This document shows positions 59,743-64,000 of a stretch of 64,000 nt of DNA, piece by piece. The translations under genes and the position numbers were made by a program. The notes beneath the pieces were generated by a model that was not told where the DNA came from, did not search any database, and was given only the letters and a program-made list of their open reading frames with translations. The number at the start of each line of letters is the position of its first letter. Position 1 is the first letter of the stretch. This DNA comes from Chamaea fasciata (Eukaryota; Chordata; Aves; Passeriformes; Sylviidae), in contig JARCOQ010000005.1 of the NCBI GenBank assembly GCA_029207755.1, forward strand, positions 63,189,414 to 63,253,413, read 5' to 3'.

Positions 59743-62700
59743 GAGGCAGAGTTACTTACGCAGGCATCCTTTGTGGAGGAAAACACCCATGGAGCCATCC
59801 TCCAAAATCCTAGGCAGCACTGTCTAACTAGTGGAACAGCACACAGAGATTAGGGTTTCCCTTTGCCTGAGTTTCATGGGGTGAAAAGAGAGAAAAAATA
59901 CACATTTTCATTCCCTTTGCCTGCAAAACATCCTCTCACCCACAAAGCATGGAACTTCTCTGAGATAAGAGCCGGTGGGGAAGCCAAGGTCTGGCCCTCA
60001 TTTTATTGATGTTTATGCTTGCCTTTTAATGAGCTCCAGCAGGTTCTCGCTTCCAGCTGCAGTTGGCCCTTTTCAAAGTTCAAGGTCTCATTTTGCATTA
60101 TCATTCCAACGCCAAGTGGACCCTTAGGGAGGAGAGGAGCAACCAGGACTTCTCTTCTGAGAAGCAGCACCAGTTTAAGCAGCCCCTAATCCAGTAGTGC
60201 TTTCTGTGCTCTGCTGGTCTTACTGGGACCTCCTGCAGGAAAGCTGATCCCTCTGAAAAAACAAACAAACAAACCAAAACAAAACAACAAAAAAAACCCC
60301 AAACTTGGCAAAATAATCATAATTTTTTTTCAAGCAGATCAGCACTGGGCAGCAGTGAGCACCCTAAGCATAGCACCAGTGGCCTGGCTGCCTGAACAGA
60401 ACATTTACCATTTAGTCAGGGTGGGGTCTCTGTTCTGCATCTCTTCCCTGCTGTTTCCTTTGCTGTTCTTGCAAACAAATCTTTTGCCCTGTCCGCTTCA
60501 GGGTCCTCCTGGCAAGACAACCACAGTGGTAGGGCTTGCTGCTGGCTGCAAGATACTGACACAAAAAATACAAATACTGAAAGATTTTGCCTCTGCTAAG
60601 AGTCCTGGTCCAGTGGTTCCTTAGGGAGTGGTACTAGTGTACCACAGCATCCCTGCCAAATGCTCAGCCTGGCTAACCCTTCCAGCTGTTTGCATATACA
60701 CACATCCCAGGCTGGGCACCTTTGGAAAGCTCACGTGTAAGCATCTTCCATACACAGGATTCATGGACAACTAGCTCATCTAGCCTCCTCCCCCAACAAC
60801 AGTAGTGGCATGTGCCCAGGGAAGGTGTAAGAAGCAGGAACAGCTCTATTCCGTCACAGCAACTTGAGGCTAAAGGACATCCTAAGGTTATACTTGCATG
60901 CTTGCATTTAACAGCCATAGGCAGAATTCTTCATGAGTTCATGATTTTTGTGAATCCTCTTATACATGCTCCCCAAAATATACTTCAGACATGGCTGCAG
61001 CCTTACCAAGTCAAACTGTTTAAAACAACCTGCTGACTTGGTGACTTTGCAGAAGATCAGCCAATGCACAAAGACAAAAATCCAATAATCACTTTTTAAC
61101 TATTCACAAACAGTTTTAAAGGGTGCTTATTCTAAACAAAATCAAACCAACAATAAAAATGAAGCTCCATTACCCTCAAAGATCTCTGCACATGCAGGGC
61201 TCCCATCTCTGGTGCCTTTTTAACTGTGAGTTCCTCAAACACCACAGTTTTATTTTTTGATCTTCCTCCTCCTGCTAAGTGCTCCAGCATTGGTGGCACA
61301 GCTGGTCGGATCCAGCTGGTCTGTGGCAGCATCTGTCTGGAAATTGCTTATCTTAGCCTGTGGTCCTTTTATTTCCTTCCCCATCAGCTGCAGCAGAGAT
61401 TTCACTCCATGTGGTGAATTTCACTCTGCTCTAAATGAATTCATGCTCCTTCTCCGTGTTTCAGTGCTAATTTTGTGAGTTGTCTATGAGTTTACAGCAA
61501 AGGCCAAATTACTCTGGATTTATTATCCTCCTGAGCAAAAGGCCAGCATTTATCAGCTGCTCTTGTAGACCTGCAGCTCATGGAGCTGAGAGAAGTACAC
61601 TGGATCTCACAGGAAGACATACAGGGCCTCACCTACTTATTGGGGCAGAGAGGGTCCAAATCAGAAACAACAAACAGACAAGGACACACTGGGACCACAG
61701 ATCAAAAAGTCAGGAAAAGAATTGGGACTGCAGATAGACCAGACAAAACAGGCAGACCTTTTGTTCCAAAAGACTTGTAATACAAATGTCTCATCCGTGA
61801 GCACAGTCTGGGCTGAGAGAGAATCTTTGGGGCAGGGGAGGAGTCTAGACTGAAATTCAGATGGGAACATGGTAAATTTTGACTTGTTTGGTTTTTTAAA
61901 CAAACTAAAAAGAATGACTTGAGCAAAGTGAGAGGCAAGCAGGAAAGTAAAGTCCTGGCCAGTCTGATCTGCAATGGAGTAAGTGTGGGAAGTCATTGAT
62001 TCCGTATCTGCTGCTCCCTTTTCATGGGTCCTGCTTTCAGGTGTTTCATTTTGCAGACAGAGTTGTGTCTCTCACCTGGTGAGTGATAAGCACCATTCCA
62101 GGGCACTCCAGGTGCTGACTTTGCGGCTCAGGCCACCCTCTTGGCCTAATTGACATGGGTATTTAATACAGGAGTTATGAACCATCTCACGATGAAGGTA
62201 ATAGAGGTTCAGGGCTGCTGGCAGGATCAGCAGCTACCAGACTCTACACAAAGCAGAGGGAAATGCCCACAAGAGGGAGAGTTGGTGCCAGTCTCCAAAG
62301 TGATTCTGTGCGAACGGCACTTACCTGCCTGGCAAGAGCCATTCGTTCCCCTTGCTCCACCTCTCCTAACAGAAATGTTTCCCACTCCTGGAGATTTCCT
62401 TTTCCATGGTACTTCCCCTCCTCCTCCTTCTCCACATGACTGGTATTGCATCTTCTTTGTGTGGAGTAAACCCAAAGTCCCCACCGTGTGGGTGCGAGAT
62501 GTGGTGCCATCAGAAAGGCACTGTGACTGAGATGGTTTCTCTGCTCTCGCTGCTGCTCTGCTCCCCTTTCCTCCCACTCCCATTGTACTGTGCTGGGAGG
62601 GCACCCTGCACCAGCCTCAGCACAGGCAGCCCCCCCCTTGCCCAGCTCATCACTCGGAGGTGGCAGCCTGATCTCTGCCCTACATGGGCACACATGGAAA

Positions 62701-63214
62701 ACACCATTTTTGCTGGGCTCTGCTCAGCCTCAACACTCCAAGCCTAAAACAGGCTCCACTGGGGCATGAGATTTTCAATCCACTTTCCAAAAACAGTTGA
62801 TGGCTACCAGCAACAGGATTCTAGAAGCCTCTGAGCTCCTGCAGGGCAAAGCTTAATGTGAGGAAGTACTGGAAAACACTGGTGATGTGGGAAGAGCAAC
62901 TCTGCAAGCCTCTATGGCTGGAAGTGCTCCATGGTGCTGGAGTGGCATGAGCACCAGCAGGACTTTTCTTGTGGGATCATCCCACCAGCTCCACAAAAAG
63001 CATCCCTATGCTCCCAAGTCCAGAAAGTCCTCATCAGTGTCCAGGGAGCTCACCACAGTGGTGAGCATGGTACATATCCCAGCTGGGGATGCTGGGCAGG
63101 GTGGCCAAGGAGATTTATCAGCACACTCACAGGATCTGCCTTGCAGGAGATCCACACTGCTGTGCAAGATGGTGCACATTGACAGGGAGGAAGGAAATGC
63201 AAGGAGGAAAGAGA
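59740..63214. other. Spacer, nothing certain
   Basis: An A-rich stretch lies at 60258-60300. An exon-like frame at 60502-60624 carries a P-loop-like motif (see findings). No gene or repeat family was otherwise recognised. Confidence 0.4.
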
Positions 63215-63640
63215 GATGCCCCCAAGATGATCTGAGGGATGGAGCACCTCTCCTATGAGGAAAGGCTGAGAATAGGGTTTAGTCAGCCTGAAATAGAGAA
63301 GGCCTAGGGTGACCTAATTGCATCCTTCCAGTACCTGAAGAGAGCCTACATGAAAGATGAGGAGAAACTTTTTGCAAGGGCTCATAGTGACATGGGGGAA
63401 ATGGAGTCAAGATGAAAGAGTAGGTTTAGAGTTGATATCAGGAAAAAATTCCTTACTGTGAGAGAGTGAGGCACTGGAACAAATTGCCCAGAGAACTTGT
63501 GGATGCCACATCCCTGGAATTGTTCAAGCAAGGTTGGATGAAGTTCTGAGTAACCTGGTCTAGTGGAAGGTATCACTGCCCATGGCAGGGGAGCTGGAAC
63601 TAGATGATCTTTGAGGTCCCTTCCAACCCAAATGATTCCC
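63215..63640 (+). mobile_element. CR1 LINE, 3' end, sense
   Basis: It carries the CR1 3' order on the + strand: GGAGCACCTCTCCTATGAGG, AAAGGCTGAGAATAGGGTTT-like, GTACCTGAAGAG, TCAGGAAAAAATTCCTTACTG, GAGGCACTGGAACAAATTGC, CATCCCTGGAATTGTTCAAG and TTTGAGGTCCCTTCCAACCC, then AATGATTC at the end. The element is 5' truncated and diverged. It is opposite in orientation to the copies at 11 kb and 41 kb. The left edge is approximate. Confidence 0.92.
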
Positions 63641-64000
63641 CCAGCTTTATTGTAAGTAGGAAATTTCATCTCTCACTTCCAAATTATAGCTCTAGGACTG
63701 GGCTCACGAGCTCATGTACCCAGTTAACTTTTTAGAGCAGCTTATGACAATTCAGCGTGTGCAGGAACGCACAGAGTGAAGAACCAGCATCTAATCCCAG
63801 CTCCTGCAGTGGATCAGAGCATCTTGTTCAGCATTCCCTGCTCCGAGAGGGTTACTGGAGCAGATGCAATAAGACAGCAGTGCAAGCAGTGGCTTAGAAA
63901 ATACAACTGACTGCTGGAAGCAGCATATTTTTACTTGGCTTTAGGCATGCTGACAGGAGAAAACATAGCCAAAAGGCATCAGAGGTGAGAAGGTGAAGCA
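63641..64000. other. Spacer, nothing recognised
   Basis: No coding or repeat signal is recognised up to the window edge. Confidence 0.4.

Noticed and set aside
1..64000. tRNA genes, CRISPR arrays, bacterial-type operons
   Set aside because: No tRNA B-box with a matching A-box was found, no spaced direct repeats exist other than simple satellites, and the organism is a vertebrate.

Overview
This is bird nuclear DNA. The evidence is a myoglobin gene with an avian-type protein, three CR1 LINE fragments (the dominant avian retroposon), an avian-style solo LTR, AT-rich introns and spacers, and isolated CpG islands. Two protein-coding genes are certain. RASD2 (Rhes, a striatal Ras-like GTPase) is on the + strand, with coding exons at 18748-19018 and 20520-21049. 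MB (myoglobin) is on the - strand, with coding exons at 53492-53398, 51401-51179 and 50485-50339. They face each other, with about 27 kb between their 3' ends. This is the RASD2/MB neighbourhood of mammalian 22q12.

Layout. 1-5.1 kb: spacer with a 762-bp antisense LTR (1637-2398). 5.1-6.0 kb: what looks like the 3' end of an upstream + strand gene that I do not recognise (coding-like terminal exon, stop at 5753, AATAAA at 5982), with a 31-bp frame-breaking segment between short direct repeats. 6-18.7 kb: RASD2 upstream region, with a 22-bp homeodomain-type palindrome followed by a TATA box near 10 kb, an antisense CR1 at 11.06-11.84 kb and a hairpin cluster at 12.8-13.1 kb. 18.7-22.2 kb: RASD2 coding exons and 3' UTR. 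22.2-49.6 kb: convergent spacer rich in simple repeats, including a 330-bp two-phase pentanucleotide satellite, and an orphan CpG island with a CTCF-like site at 37.6-38.4 kb. 49.65-53.55 kb: MB, with a TATA box and E-boxes. 55.9-56.2 kb: second CpG island, also with a CTCF-like site, upstream of MB. 63.2-63.64 kb: sense CR1.

The two genes have no known shared pathway. RASD2 is a membrane-anchored signalling GTPase and MB is the muscle oxygen-binding globin. The window is typical vertebrate genome, and I see no operon, defence system or other gene cluster. The observations most worth following are the unrecognised terminal exon, the two similarly oriented CTCF-like sites in CpG islands that bracket MB, and the palindrome-plus-TATA element upstream of RASD2. 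Exon, UTR and promoter ends without a splice or stop signal are estimates.
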